Made by a program: the position numbers and the translations under genes. DNA of 7,478 nucleotides, from NCBI GenBank assembly GCA_050734915.1, contig JBOHUX010000117.1:1-7478 (forward strand), read 5' to 3'. This document shows, one piece after another, positions 1 to 5,431 of the stretch (its first letter is position 1; each line of letters begins with the position of its first letter). The stretch is from JBOHUX01 sp050734915 (lineage in GTDB: Bacteria; Chloroflexota; Dormibacteria; Dormibacterales; Dormibacteraceae). The notes beneath the pieces are model-generated. The model searched no databases, had not been told where the DNA came from, and was given only the letters and a program-made list of their open reading frames with translations.

Positions 1-272
1 ACGCCCGCGAGGTCATCGCGGCCGCCGGCCTGGGGGACTTCTTCATCCACCGGGTGGGCCACGGCCTCGGCCTCCAGGCCCACGAGGGCCCCAGCCTCGA
101 CCCCGGCTCCGCCATCGTGCTGGAGACCGGGATGGTGATCACCATCGAGCCCGGCGTCTACCTGCCGGGATGGGGAGGGGTCCGGATCGAGGACGAGGTC
201 GTCGTCGAGGAGCGCGGCGGCCGGCCGCTGACCGCCGCCGACCACGCCCTGAGGGCTGTCCCCACCGGCTGA
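1..272 (+). CDS. M24 metallopeptidase, C-terminal end (Xaa-Pro peptidase type)
   Basis: This is the 3' end of a gene that begins before the window; the reading frame is phased at base 3 and stops with TGA at 270-272. The visible 89 residues are the C-terminal part of the pita-bread catalytic domain of M24 peptidases (PepP/PepQ, Xaa-Pro aminopeptidase or prolidase). The motif RVGHGLGLQAHEGP carries the conserved metal-site/catalytic histidines. GMVITIEPGVY carries a metal-ligand glutamate, and GGVRIEDEVVV carries the last metal-ligand glutamate. These enzymes use two metal ions to cleave the bond before proline and usually act in the cytoplasm on proline-containing peptides. Which specificity this one has cannot be told without the N-terminal half. 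The gene ends 66 bases before the Fur-family start, with no strong terminator between them. Confidence 0.93.
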   Translation, partial: AREVIAAAGLGDFFIHRVGHGLGLQAHEGPSLDPGSAIVLETGMVITIEPGVYLPGWGGVRIEDEVVVEERGGRPLTAADHALRAVPTG

Positions 273-318
273 CGGCCAGGTCGGGGAGCCGCGCGCGTTT
301 ACCGCCCCCCCGGGCGGG

Positions 319-324
319 CATAGT
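319..324 (+). promoter_or_regulatory. possible -10 element for the Fur-family gene
   Basis: CATAGT matches the TATAAT consensus at 4 of 6 positions. A TTTACC-like stretch lies about 15 bases upstream at 298-303. The start codon is only 14 bases past the hexamer, so any transcript from here would have a very short 5' leader. The gene's Shine-Dalgarno-like GGAGA at 328-332 would then fall at or before the transcription start. The call rests on the AT-rich island in a GC-rich gap and is weak. Confidence 0.25.
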
Positions 325-338
325 GTCGGAGACCCAAG

Positions 339-809
339 ATGCCCGAACCACGCCTCGCCCCCGGCATGCGCAGGACGCGTCAGCGCCGCCTCGTCTGGGA
401 GGCGCTCGAGGCGCTCGGGCCCCACTGCACGGCCGAGGAGATCGCGGCCTCGGTTGAGCGCAGGCAGCCCGGCTTTCATCGCAGCACGGTCTACCGCGCG
501 CTGGAGGCGCTGACCGCCTCGGGAGCTGTTCACTCGGTGCACCTGGGCGACGGGCCGACCCACTACGAGCTCGCCACCGACGAGCACCAGCACGCCGTCT
601 GCCAGGCCTGCCGGTCGATCCTCCACCTGGAGGACAGTCTCCTCGAGGAGTTGCATGAGCACCTGGAGGAGCGTCACCGCTTCAAGCCGGTGCGCACCGA
701 GGTGCTGGTGGTCGGGATCTGTGACGCCTGCGGCCGGGCCGGCGGACATGGTCGGCGGCCGGCCGCCCGGCGACGCACGGTGGACCACGTCCACTACGGG
801 GCCGACTGA
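339..809 (+). CDS. Fur-family metal-dependent transcriptional regulator
   Basis: This 156-residue cytoplasmic protein belongs to the ferric uptake regulator family (Fur/Zur/PerR), dimeric repressors that bind DNA when loaded with metal. The winged helix runs from about residues 10 to 80, with the recognition-helix signature GFHRSTVYRALEAL at 45-58. The dimerisation/metal domain follows. HQHAVCQAC at 83-91 and CDAC at 128-131 supply a four-cysteine structural zinc site (C88, C91, C128, C131). H83, H85, E98 and H113 are candidate sensor-metal ligands. The ATG at 339 is preceded by GGAGA at 328-332; Met10 is a possible internal alternative. After CDACG there is an unusual arginine-rich tail of about 24 residues ending near HVHYG. 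The sensed metal (iron, zinc or peroxide via iron) cannot be assigned from sequence, so no symbol is given. Neighbouring genes do not identify a target. Confidence 0.93.
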   Translation: MPEPRLAPGMRRTRQRRLVWEALEALGPHCTAEEIAASVERRQPGFHRSTVYRALEALTASGAVHSVHLGDGPTHYELATDEHQHAVCQACRSILHLEDSLLEELHEHLEERHRFKPVRTEVLVVGICDACGRAGGHGRRPAARRRTVDHVHYGAD

Positions 810-810
810 C

Positions 811-824
811 CCGGCGCCAGCCGG
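811..824 (+). terminator. terminator-like hairpin after the Fur-family gene
   Basis: CCGGC-GCCA-GCCGG forms a perfect 5-base-pair stem with a 4-base loop, beginning two bases after the stop codon. No run of T follows, so it is not a textbook intrinsic terminator. In a genome this GC-rich such a short stem can also occur by chance. Confidence 0.25.
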
Positions 825-888
825 CCCGCCGCCCGAACAGCGGCCTTCTTCTCGACCCGGAAGGTGTGCCCAGCCAGTCGGGATGGGC

Positions 889-894
889 TATCAT
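889..894 (+). promoter_or_regulatory. probable -10 element for the xre-clpP pair
   Basis: TATCAT matches TATAAT at 5 of 6 positions and sits in the 98-base gap after the Fur-family gene. The ATG at 908 is 13 bases beyond it, so transcription would begin near 901. The transcript would then open with AAGGAAG directly before ATG. I see no convincing -35 at the expected distance, so an activator or an alternative sigma factor may be involved. Confidence 0.4.
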
Positions 895-907
895 CAGCTC
901 AAGGAAG

Positions 908-1375
908 ATGCCATCTGCTCTCAGCGTAAGCGCTGCCGTCGACGTGCGGGCAGCACTGGGGTCCGTTCTCCGCGGCCGGCGCGAGGTCGTCGAGCGCAGC
1001 CTGACCCAGGTCGCGCACTCCGCGGGCATCTCCCCGGCGCACCTTTCCGAGGTGGAGCGCGGGCGCAAGGAGATCTCCACCCAGCTCCTGCTGGGGGTCG
1101 CGGGGGCGCTCGAGGTCCAGATCGCCGAGGTCTACGCGGAGCTCGGCCGCCGGCTCGGCGCCGCCACGCTACAGACGATGGCGGGCTGGCCGGACGATCC
1201 CCGGGGCCAGCTCCAGGCGGCGGCCGCCCGGCTGGCTCCGGAGGCTCTTCGCAGCGTCGCCCAGTACAGCCTCTTCCTTGCCATGACCGAGGCCGCGCCA
1301 GTCCGGCCCCGGATCGGCTTCACCGTTCCCGTCCCGGGCTCGCGCCGGCCAGAAGCCGAGGAGGTCAGCCGATGA
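908..1375 (+). CDS. XRE-family regulator, PopR/ClgR-like, paired with clpP
   Basis: This 155-residue protein has a single helix-turn-helix of the lambda-repressor/XRE type at about residues 14-76. The core SLTQVAHSAGISPAHLSEVE, followed by RGRKEIS, closely resembles ClgR and PopR, the actinobacterial regulators of clp protease genes. Its stop overlaps the clpP start in ATGA, so the two genes are translationally coupled, which supports a role in controlling Clp protease expression. The start was set at ATG 908, preceded by AAGGA at 901-905 and lying just after the likely -10 at 889-894. The frame is open to GTG 866, but that start has no properly spaced ribosome-binding site and would lie upstream of the -10. 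The C-terminus (EAEEVSR) lacks the terminal Ala-Ala that I recall as the ClpP degradation signal of Streptomyces PopR. The C-terminal half past the HTH has no domain I recognise. Confidence 0.88.
   Translation: MPSALSVSAAVDVRAALGSVLRGRREVVERSLTQVAHSAGISPAHLSEVERGRKEISTQLLLGVAGALEVQIAEVYAELGRRLGAATLQTMAGWPDDPRGQLQAAAARLAPEALRSVAQYSLFLAMTEAAPVRPRIGFTVPVPGSRRPEAEEVSR
922..954 (+). promoter_or_regulatory. overlapping inverted repeats in the first codons of the xre gene; possible operator
   Basis: Two inverted repeats overlap here. CAGCG-TAAG-CGCTG is perfect at 922-935. GCTGCC (932-937) is mirrored by GGCAGC (949-954) across 11 bases. They begin 28 bases after the likely -10, where an autorepressor could bind. 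The GCTGCC/GGCAGC half-sites resemble the TCTGCC/GGCAGA half-sites that I recall for PopR, but the spacing is larger. Their position inside codons and the GC bias make coincidence quite possible. Confidence 0.25.
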
Positions 1376-1998
1376 GCCTGGTACCGACCGTCATCGAAGC
1401 CACGGGCCGGGGCGAGCGGGCATACGACATCTTCTCGCGGCTCCTGAAGGACCGCATCGTCTTCATCGGCAGCCAGATCGACGACACCCTGGCCAATCTC
1501 GCCATCGCGCAGTTGCTCTTCCTGCAGAGCGAGGACCCGCAAAAGGACGTGTCCCTCTACATCAACAGCCCCGGCGGCTCGCTGACGGCCGCCCTCGCCA
1601 TCTACGACACCATGCAGTACGTCTCTTGCCGGGTCGCCACCCTCTGCACCGGGCTGGCGGCCAGCGGCGCGTCCCTCCTGCTGGCGGGCGGCGCGCCCGG
1701 TGTAAGGCTGGCGCTGCCCCATTCCAACATCGTCGTCCACCAGCCCTGGACGGGTGGAATCGAGGGCCAGGCCACGGACATCGAGATCCGCGCCCGCGAG
1801 ATCCTCCGCCAGCGTGAGCTGCTGGTCCAGCTCTACTCGCGCCACTGCGGCCGCCCCACCGAGCAGGTCGAGCGCGACATCGAGCGCGACTTCTTCATGA
1901 ACCCGGAGGAGGCCCGGGGCTGGGGGCTGATCGACGCCGTCTTGGAGCGCGAGCCCCGTCCCCGGTCCCCCGCCGCTCAGAATGGGCACCATCGGTAG
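1372..1998 (+). CDS. clpP: ATP-dependent Clp protease proteolytic subunit ClpP
   Basis: This 208-residue protein is a full-length ClpP, the serine peptidase that assembles into two seven-membered rings and degrades proteins unfolded by ClpX, ClpC or ClpA in the cytoplasm. The N-terminal axial segment is typical (TGRGERAYDIFSRLLKDRI, residues 11-29). YINSPGG at 63-69 is the substrate-binding glycine loop. The catalytic triad reads as S98 in GLAASGAS, H123 in NIVVHQP and D173 in ERDFFM. The residue after the catalytic serine is glycine, where most ClpPs have methionine (ASMGA). The start ATG overlaps the upstream regulator's stop (ATGA), with GAGGTC just upstream at 1360-1365 as a plausible ribosome-binding site. 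The last 15 residues are a basic, proline-rich extension. The link to a dedicated regulator recalls the PopR-controlled clpP3-clpP4 operon of Streptomyces, but only one clpP is present here. The window does not show whether this is the housekeeping copy. Confidence 0.95.
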   Translation: MSLVPTVIEATGRGERAYDIFSRLLKDRIVFIGSQIDDTLANLAIAQLLFLQSEDPQKDVSLYINSPGGSLTAALAIYDTMQYVSCRVATLCTGLAASGASLLLAGGAPGVRLALPHSNIVVHQPWTGGIEGQATDIEIRAREILRQRELLVQLYSRHCGRPTEQVERDIERDFFMNPEEARGWGLIDAVLEREPRPRSPAAQNGHHR

Positions 1999-2019
1999 CC
2001 ACGCCTCGCTCAGAGGTCT

Positions 2020-2583
2020 TCAGGGCGGGCGGGCCGCGAGATCTCGCGGCACCAGCGAGAACATGACCGCGTCCGTGCGGGCGCCCTTGAGCTCCGTCCA
2101 GGAGCGCAGCGTCCCCTCACGCGAGAATCCGGAGCGAAGCGCCACCCCCTGCGAGGCGGCGTTCTCGGGCGCCGTCGTCAGTTGCAGCCGCGCGAGGTCG
2201 AACGTGCGAAGGGCCCAGGGCGCCAGCAGCCGCACCGCCCGGGTCGCGATCCCCCGCCGGCGGGAGGGCCGAGCCACCCAGTAGCCGACCTCGCCCACGC
2301 CCCGCGCGAAGAACCTGAGGCCGATGCCGCCCAGCAGGCCCTCGGTCCGGGCGGAGACGATGGCGAAGGGACATGCGGTCGGGGGCGTCGCCTCCCATCC
2401 GGCGGCCGCCAGGGACAGAAAGCGCCCCGCGTCCGCGCCGGTGTAGGGGGTGGGCACCCGCGTCCAGCGAGGTATCTCGGGGTCTTGGAGAGCGGCCACC
2501 AGCGCCGGCAGGTCGGACCCCCGCCAGGGCCGGAGGAGCACCTCCCCGTCCGTGAGAGGCGGGTCGGGGGGCAGGCCGGCCAT
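2020..2583 (-). CDS. GNAT-family N-acetyltransferase, RimJ/RimL type
   Basis: This 187-residue protein has the layout of RimJ/RimL-like GNAT acetyltransferases, which move an acetyl group from acetyl-CoA to an amine, often a protein N-terminus or a small molecule. It opens with LTDGEVLLRPWRGSDLPAL at about 10-28, the usual first strand and helix. The acetyl-CoA pyrophosphate loop is VARPSRRRGIATRAV at 103-117, and the strand/helix around ENAASQGVALRSGF at 140-153 is the standard C-terminal GNAT signature. The ATG at 2583-2581 shares one base with the stop codon of the upstream dapF-like gene (TGATG), so the two are co-translated. The 3' end converges on clpP with 21 bases between stops. The substrate is unknown. 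An activity on DAP-like amines or on an antibiotic is conceivable from context, but nothing in the sequence shows it. Confidence 0.88.
   Translation of the reverse strand: MAGLPPDPPLTDGEVLLRPWRGSDLPALVAALQDPEIPRWTRVPTPYTGADAGRFLSLAAAGWEATPPTACPFAIVSARTEGLLGGIGLRFFARGVGEVGYWVARPSRRRGIATRAVRLLAPWALRTFDLARLQLTTAPENAASQGVALRSGFSREGTLRSWTELKGARTDAVMFSLVPRDLAARPP
2033..2050. repeat. 18-base perfect palindrome at the clpP/GNAT convergent junction
   Basis: GCCGCGAGATCTCGCGGC reads identically on both strands. It lies in the last codons of the acetyltransferase gene and 35 bases beyond the clpP stop. As RNA it gives a 7-base-pair stem with a GATC loop on either strand, so it could act as a bidirectional terminator between converging genes. 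No T-run follows on either side. The symmetry is certain; the role is a guess. Confidence 0.6.
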
Positions 2584-3428
2584 CAGCCGGAGGCTCTCGG
2601 GACCAGATCTTCGAGGTCGATCTCCGCCCGGTAGACGCGCTGGGCGGGACCCGACTGGAACAGCCGGCCTCCCCGGTTCTCGACGGTCAGTTCGCCCCCC
2701 GGCATCTCGATGGCCACGGCGGGCCCGACCATCCTCTCGCGCATCAGAGCCGCCGCCACGGCAGCCGCGCTGGTCCCCGACGCCAGCGTGTAGCCGGCCC
2801 CCCGTTCCCAGATCTCGATCTTCGCCCGCCTCCGACCGAGGACCTGGGCCAGCTGGACGTTGGTCCGCTCCGGGAACATCGGGTGGCGTTCGAGGAGCGG
2901 CCCGAGCTCCTGGCAGCGCTCGCGGGTGACGCTCTCGTCGAACACGACGCAGTGGGGATTGCCGACCGAGACCAGGGCCGCCCGCACGCTCCCGGCGGAT
3001 GTCTCGATGGTGAGCAGCCCGGGCTCCTCGGCCTCGGCGAGGGCGGGCAGGTCGGCGGTCCGGAAGGAGGGCGGTCCAAGGTCGAGCTCCGAGACCACGC
3101 GAGATCCGGCAACCTTTTTGACGCGTACCGCGTTGTACGAGTCGATGGTGCGAAGCCGGAACGTCTCGGGAGCCCCGTGCTCGAGGACCGCATGGGCGGC
3201 GGCGATGCGAAGTCCGTTGCCGCTCTTCTGGGCCTCGCCGCCGTCGGGGTTGAAGACCCGCACCGACATCGCGGCCGCGTCGAAGGCCAGCAGCCCGTCC
3301 GAGCCGGCCCCGAGGTGCCTGTCGCACAGGATCGGGAGAGCCGCCACCAGCCGCCGCAGCGGCCCGGGCAGGTCGAGGAGCAGGTAATCGTTGCTGAGGG
3401 CCTGGTACTTGGTCAGCCGGATCGACAT
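2583..3428 (-). CDS. dapF: DapF-like diaminopimelate epimerase homologue with both catalytic cysteines replaced by serine
   Basis: This 281-residue protein is collinear with DapF, which interconverts LL- and meso-diaminopimelate for lysine and peptidoglycan synthesis in the cytoplasm. Family landmarks are present in order: ALSND at 10-14 (normally GND), CDRHLGAGSDG at 35-45, FNPDGGEAQKSGNG at 59-72, VSVGNPHCVVF at 153-163, ERTNV at 187-191 and WERGAGYTLASGTSAA at 207-222. Substrate-contact residues N60, N157, N190, E208 and R209 line up with those known in DapF. The two catalytic cysteines (CGNG and ACGTG in normal enzymes) are instead S69 (codon at 3224-3222, AGC) and S217 (codon at 2780-2778, TCG). 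The start chosen is ATG 3428 with GAGG 5 bases upstream; the frame is open to a GTG at 3467. It is cotranscribed with the acetyltransferase downstream and diverges from the L,D-transpeptidase. It may be a real epimerase of a divergent subfamily or an enzyme with another substrate. Confidence 0.85.
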   Translation of the reverse strand: MSIRLTKYQALSNDYLLLDLPGPLRRLVAALPILCDRHLGAGSDGLLAFDAAAMSVRVFNPDGGEAQKSGNGLRIAAAHAVLEHGAPETFRLRTIDSYNAVRVKKVAGSRVVSELDLGPPSFRTADLPALAEAEEPGLLTIETSAGSVRAALVSVGNPHCVVFDESVTRERCQELGPLLERHPMFPERTNVQLAQVLGRRRAKIEIWERGAGYTLASGTSAAAVAAALMRERMVGPAVAIEMPGGELTVENRGGRLFQSGPAQRVYRAEIDLEDLVPRASG

Positions 3429-3515
3429 CTCAACCTCGAATCTTGTCCCATCGCGGGCGCCAGGCACTACGATTTCACGCCACGCTCACGTATCACCGGC
3501 CGTGAGGAGGGAACC
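3429..3515. promoter_or_regulatory. divergent intergenic region between the dapF-like gene and the L,D-transpeptidase gene
   Basis: These 87 bases must hold the 5' signals of both genes. Toward the transpeptidase, TTGTCC (3443-3448) and TACGAT (3468-3473) are 19 bases apart, and TATCAC (3491-3496) is a second -10 candidate. Toward dapF, the reverse complement of 3439-3444 reads AAGATT and is a weak -10 candidate 10 bases before the ATG. None is strong. The short distance makes shared regulation possible. Confidence 0.35.
3504..3511 (+). promoter_or_regulatory. strong ribosome-binding site deciding a TTG start
   Basis: GAGGAGGG is nearly a full anti-Shine-Dalgarno match and ends 4 bases before TTG at 3516. 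It fixes the L,D-transpeptidase start there. The frame is open far upstream, but that part is antisense to dapF. Starting at TTG 3516 also places a clean signal peptide at the N-terminus. Confidence 0.8.
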
Positions 3516-5354
3516 TTGAGAGCCAGACGGGTCGGCGGCCGGCCCCGCCTCGTGACGCTTTCCGCCGCCCCCCTCGCCGTCCTCTCGGCCGCCCTCCTCG
3601 CCGCCGCCGCCAGCGGGGCGGTGCCCCAGCCGGCCCGGGCCGCCACCTCGCCGGTGCTCTACTTCGCGGAGGGGACGACGCGCCCTGGCTTCCTCGAGTA
3701 CCTGACGCTGGAGAATGCCGGCGCGGCGCCCACTCCCATCACCGCCACCTACTACTATGGAGGCACGGCCAAGCGGGTCAACATGACGCTGGCCGCCCAC
3801 ACCCGCACGACCGTCAAGGTCAACGACGTGATCGGCTCCGGCTACGACGTCTCCATCGCGATCGACACCGGGGGCGATGCCGACGTCCACGCCGAGCGGC
3901 CCATGTACTTCAACGCCTGCCTCAAGGCGCCGACCGTCTGCGTCAACGGCGGGGACGTCGCCTCATCGGCGCTTCCCGGCAAGGACTGGTACTTCGCCGA
4001 GGGCTACACGGCCGCCGGCTTCCAGGAGTACCTCTCCATCTTCAACCCCACCTCGACGCCCGCGAACGTGAACTTCGAGTACTACCACCCCGATGGCACC
4101 GTTCGGAGTGGGCGGCCGCTCCAGGTTCCCGCGCTCACCCGCTCCACGGTGGACGTGAACCTCGCGGAGGGCGGTGGCCACGAGGTCTCGACCTGGCTCA
4201 GCAGCGACCAGCCGATCGTCGCCGAGCGTCCCGAGTACTTCAACGCCTGCCTGGCGCCCGGGCTCTGCGCCAACGGCGGCAGCGACGCGGTCGGCGCCCA
4301 GCCGCAGACGGGTTGGAACTTCGCCGAGGGCTACACGGCGCCCGGCTACCAGGAGTACTTGCTGCTCCTCAATCCCGGATCCACGGACACCGTGGCCACG
4401 GTCGACTACATGTTCTCCGACGGCCGCCGCCAGCGCGTTCCCCATCCGGTGCCGGCACACTCGCGGGTGACGGTCAATGTCAACGGCGACGTGGGCGAGG
4501 GCCACGAGGTCTCCGCGCAGGTCACCTCTTTGGCCGGCCAGCCGGTCGTGGCCGAGCGGGCCATGTACTTCCAGACCACCTCCCCCTTCTGGGTCAAGGG
4601 CGGAAACGCCACCGCCGGCTTCGCCCCCGCGGTGAGTTGGAACTTCGCGGAGGGCTACACGGGGGCCGGCTTTCAGGAGTACCTGACCCTCGAGAACCCC
4701 AACACGGCCCCCGCGGACGTGAACCTGACGATCATGGACGCCGCCGGCAACACGTCCACCACCAGCACCACGGTGGTCCCCACCAGCCGGCAGACCATAG
4801 ACGTCAACAGGATTCTCCAGGGTGGCCGCGAGGTCTCGATCTCCCTTAAGAGCACCAACGGACAGCCGATCGTGGCTGAGCGTCCGATGTACTACACGGG
4901 CTGCATCAGCTCCGGCGTCTGCGTCAACCTCCCCCCGCCGCCGCCGCCCGTCCAGCTCGGCGACGGCCACCGAATCGTGATCAGCCTCTCTCGGCAGCAC
5001 CTCTGGGCCTACGACCACGGCCGGCTCCTCCTCCAGACCGACGTCACCACCGGCCGGCCCGTGCTGCCGACGCCGGCGGGCGACTACCACATCTTCGACA
5101 AGGAGTCACCCTACCAGTTCATCTCGCCCTGGCCGGTCTGGAGTCCCTTCTACTACAACCCCGCCTGGGTCAACTACGCCATGCAGTTCATCCCCGGTGG
5201 GTACTATCTGCACGACGCCCCCTGGCGGACCTGGTACGGACCCGGCTCCAACTTCGGTGACGGGACCCACGGCTGCGTGAACATCCCTCTCGCCCCGATG
5301 ACCCGGCTCTTCCTATGGGCGCGGATCGGCGACGAGGTGGTCGTCCAGGGCTGA
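3516..5354 (+). CDS. secreted L,D-transpeptidase (YkuD/ErfK domain) with four FAEGYT repeat modules
   Basis: This 612-residue protein starts at TTG and has a signal peptide: RARR near the N-terminus, a hydrophobic alanine/leucine stretch at about 12-36, and likely cleavage after ARA at 40-42. Four tandem modules of about 109 residues follow, starting near residues 48, 158, 267 and 375. Each reads (W/L)(Y/N)FAEG(Y/T)T..G(F/Y).EYL, then a beta-rich body with a (T/V)V(D/N)VN segment, then AER(P/A/E).Y(F/Y). They resemble extracellular beta modules often annotated as DUF5719-like. A six-proline linker at 473-478 leads to the catalytic domain at about 484-612, with H566 in YYLHDAP and H585-C587 in GDGTHGCVNIP. 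YkuD enzymes use the cysteine to make 3-3 cross-links between DAP residues or to attach lipoproteins to peptidoglycan. The motif has THGC where SHGC is usual. The modules probably hold the enzyme at the wall or bind glycans; that is inference. Confidence 0.92.
   Translation: MRARRVGGRPRLVTLSAAPLAVLSAALLAAAASGAVPQPARAATSPVLYFAEGTTRPGFLEYLTLENAGAAPTPITATYYYGGTAKRVNMTLAAHTRTTVKVNDVIGSGYDVSIAIDTGGDADVHAERPMYFNACLKAPTVCVNGGDVASSALPGKDWYFAEGYTAAGFQEYLSIFNPTSTPANVNFEYYHPDGTVRSGRPLQVPALTRSTVDVNLAEGGGHEVSTWLSSDQPIVAERPEYFNACLAPGLCANGGSDAVGAQPQTGWNFAEGYTAPGYQEYLLLLNPGSTDTVATVDYMFSDGRRQRVPHPVPAHSRVTVNVNGDVGEGHEVSAQVTSLAGQPVVAERAMYFQTTSPFWVKGGNATAGFAPAVSWNFAEGYTGAGFQEYLTLENPNTAPADVNLTIMDAAGNTSTTSTTVVPTSRQTIDVNRILQGGREVSISLKSTNGQPIVAERPMYYTGCISSGVCVNLPPPPPPVQLGDGHRIVISLSRQHLWAYDHGRLLLQTDVTTGRPVLPTPAGDYHIFDKESPYQFISPWPVWSPFYYNPAWVNYAMQFIPGGYYLHDAPWRTWYGPGSNFGDGTHGCVNIPLAPMTRLFLWARIGDEVVVQG
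3657..4928 (+). repeat. four tandem copies of a ~109-codon module inside the L,D-transpeptidase gene
   Basis: The copies begin near 3657, 3987, 4314 and 4638. At DNA level the best-kept stretch is TTCGC(C/G)GAGGGCTACAC, found in copies 2 to 4, while copy 1 has GGGACGACG in place of GGCTACACG. Copies 1, 2 and 4 each end with a close cysteine pair (C-x6-C, C-x5-C and C-x5-C), which copy 3 lacks. The divergence points to old duplications rather than recent expansion. Confidence 0.85.
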
Positions 5355-5356
5355 GA

Positions 5357-5371
5357 TCCCCGGATCGGGGA
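5357..5371 (+). terminator. terminator-like hairpin after the L,D-transpeptidase gene
   Basis: TCCCCG-GAT-CGGGGA is a perfect 6-base-pair stem with a 3-base loop, starting three bases after the stop codon. A G-rich stretch rather than a T-run follows, so it is at best a non-canonical terminator. Its position between this gene and the next promoter supports the call. Confidence 0.4.
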
Positions 5372-5418
5372 GGGGTGGGCAGCCGCCGGGGAATCACAAC
5401 TTCGGCGCGGCTGTTTCT

Positions 5419-5424
5419 TATGAT
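5419..5424 (+). promoter_or_regulatory. -10 element of the sulfur operon promoter
   Basis: TATGAT matches TATAAT at 5 of 6 positions and lies in a conspicuously AT-rich island in a GC-rich gap. Seven bases separate it from ATG 5432, the spacing expected when transcription starts at or next to the start codon (leaderless mRNA). No good -35 is seen at 5395-5401 (CACAACT), so activation by a regulator is possible. Confidence 0.5.
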
Positions 5425-5431
5425 TGTGTCG

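Noticed and set aside
866..907. GTG 866 as the start of the XRE regulator
   Set aside because: It lies upstream of the likely -10 at 889-894 and has no properly spaced ribosome-binding site. The added 14 residues are not part of the HTH domain.
655..1371. Upstream in-frame extension of ClpP
   Set aside because: The extension is an Arg/Pro-rich out-of-frame reading of the Fur-family and XRE genes. ClpP has its own ATG in an ATGA overlap and a normal N-terminus there.
2584..3327. N-terminal extension of the acetyltransferase on the minus strand
   Set aside because: It overlaps the dapF-like gene in another frame and reads as low-complexity Arg/Gly. The GNAT domain begins right at ATG 2583.
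3429..3467. GTG 3467 as the start of the dapF-like gene
   Set aside because: DapF proteins begin a few residues before the K.....ND motif, which matches ATG 3428, and that start has GAGG at good spacing.
2883..3515. Upstream in-frame extension of the L,D-transpeptidase
   Set aside because: It is antisense to the dapF-like gene. The strong ribosome-binding site at 3504-3511 and the signal peptide fix the start at TTG 3516.
3657..4928. CRISPR or mobile repeat
   Set aside because: The repeats are long, in frame and codon-diverged, and encode protein modules.
3963..5090. Minus-strand open frame of 375 codons antisense to the L,D-transpeptidase repeats
   Set aside because: Its apparent internal repeats only mirror the repeats of the sense gene; there is no ribosome-binding site or recognisable domain.
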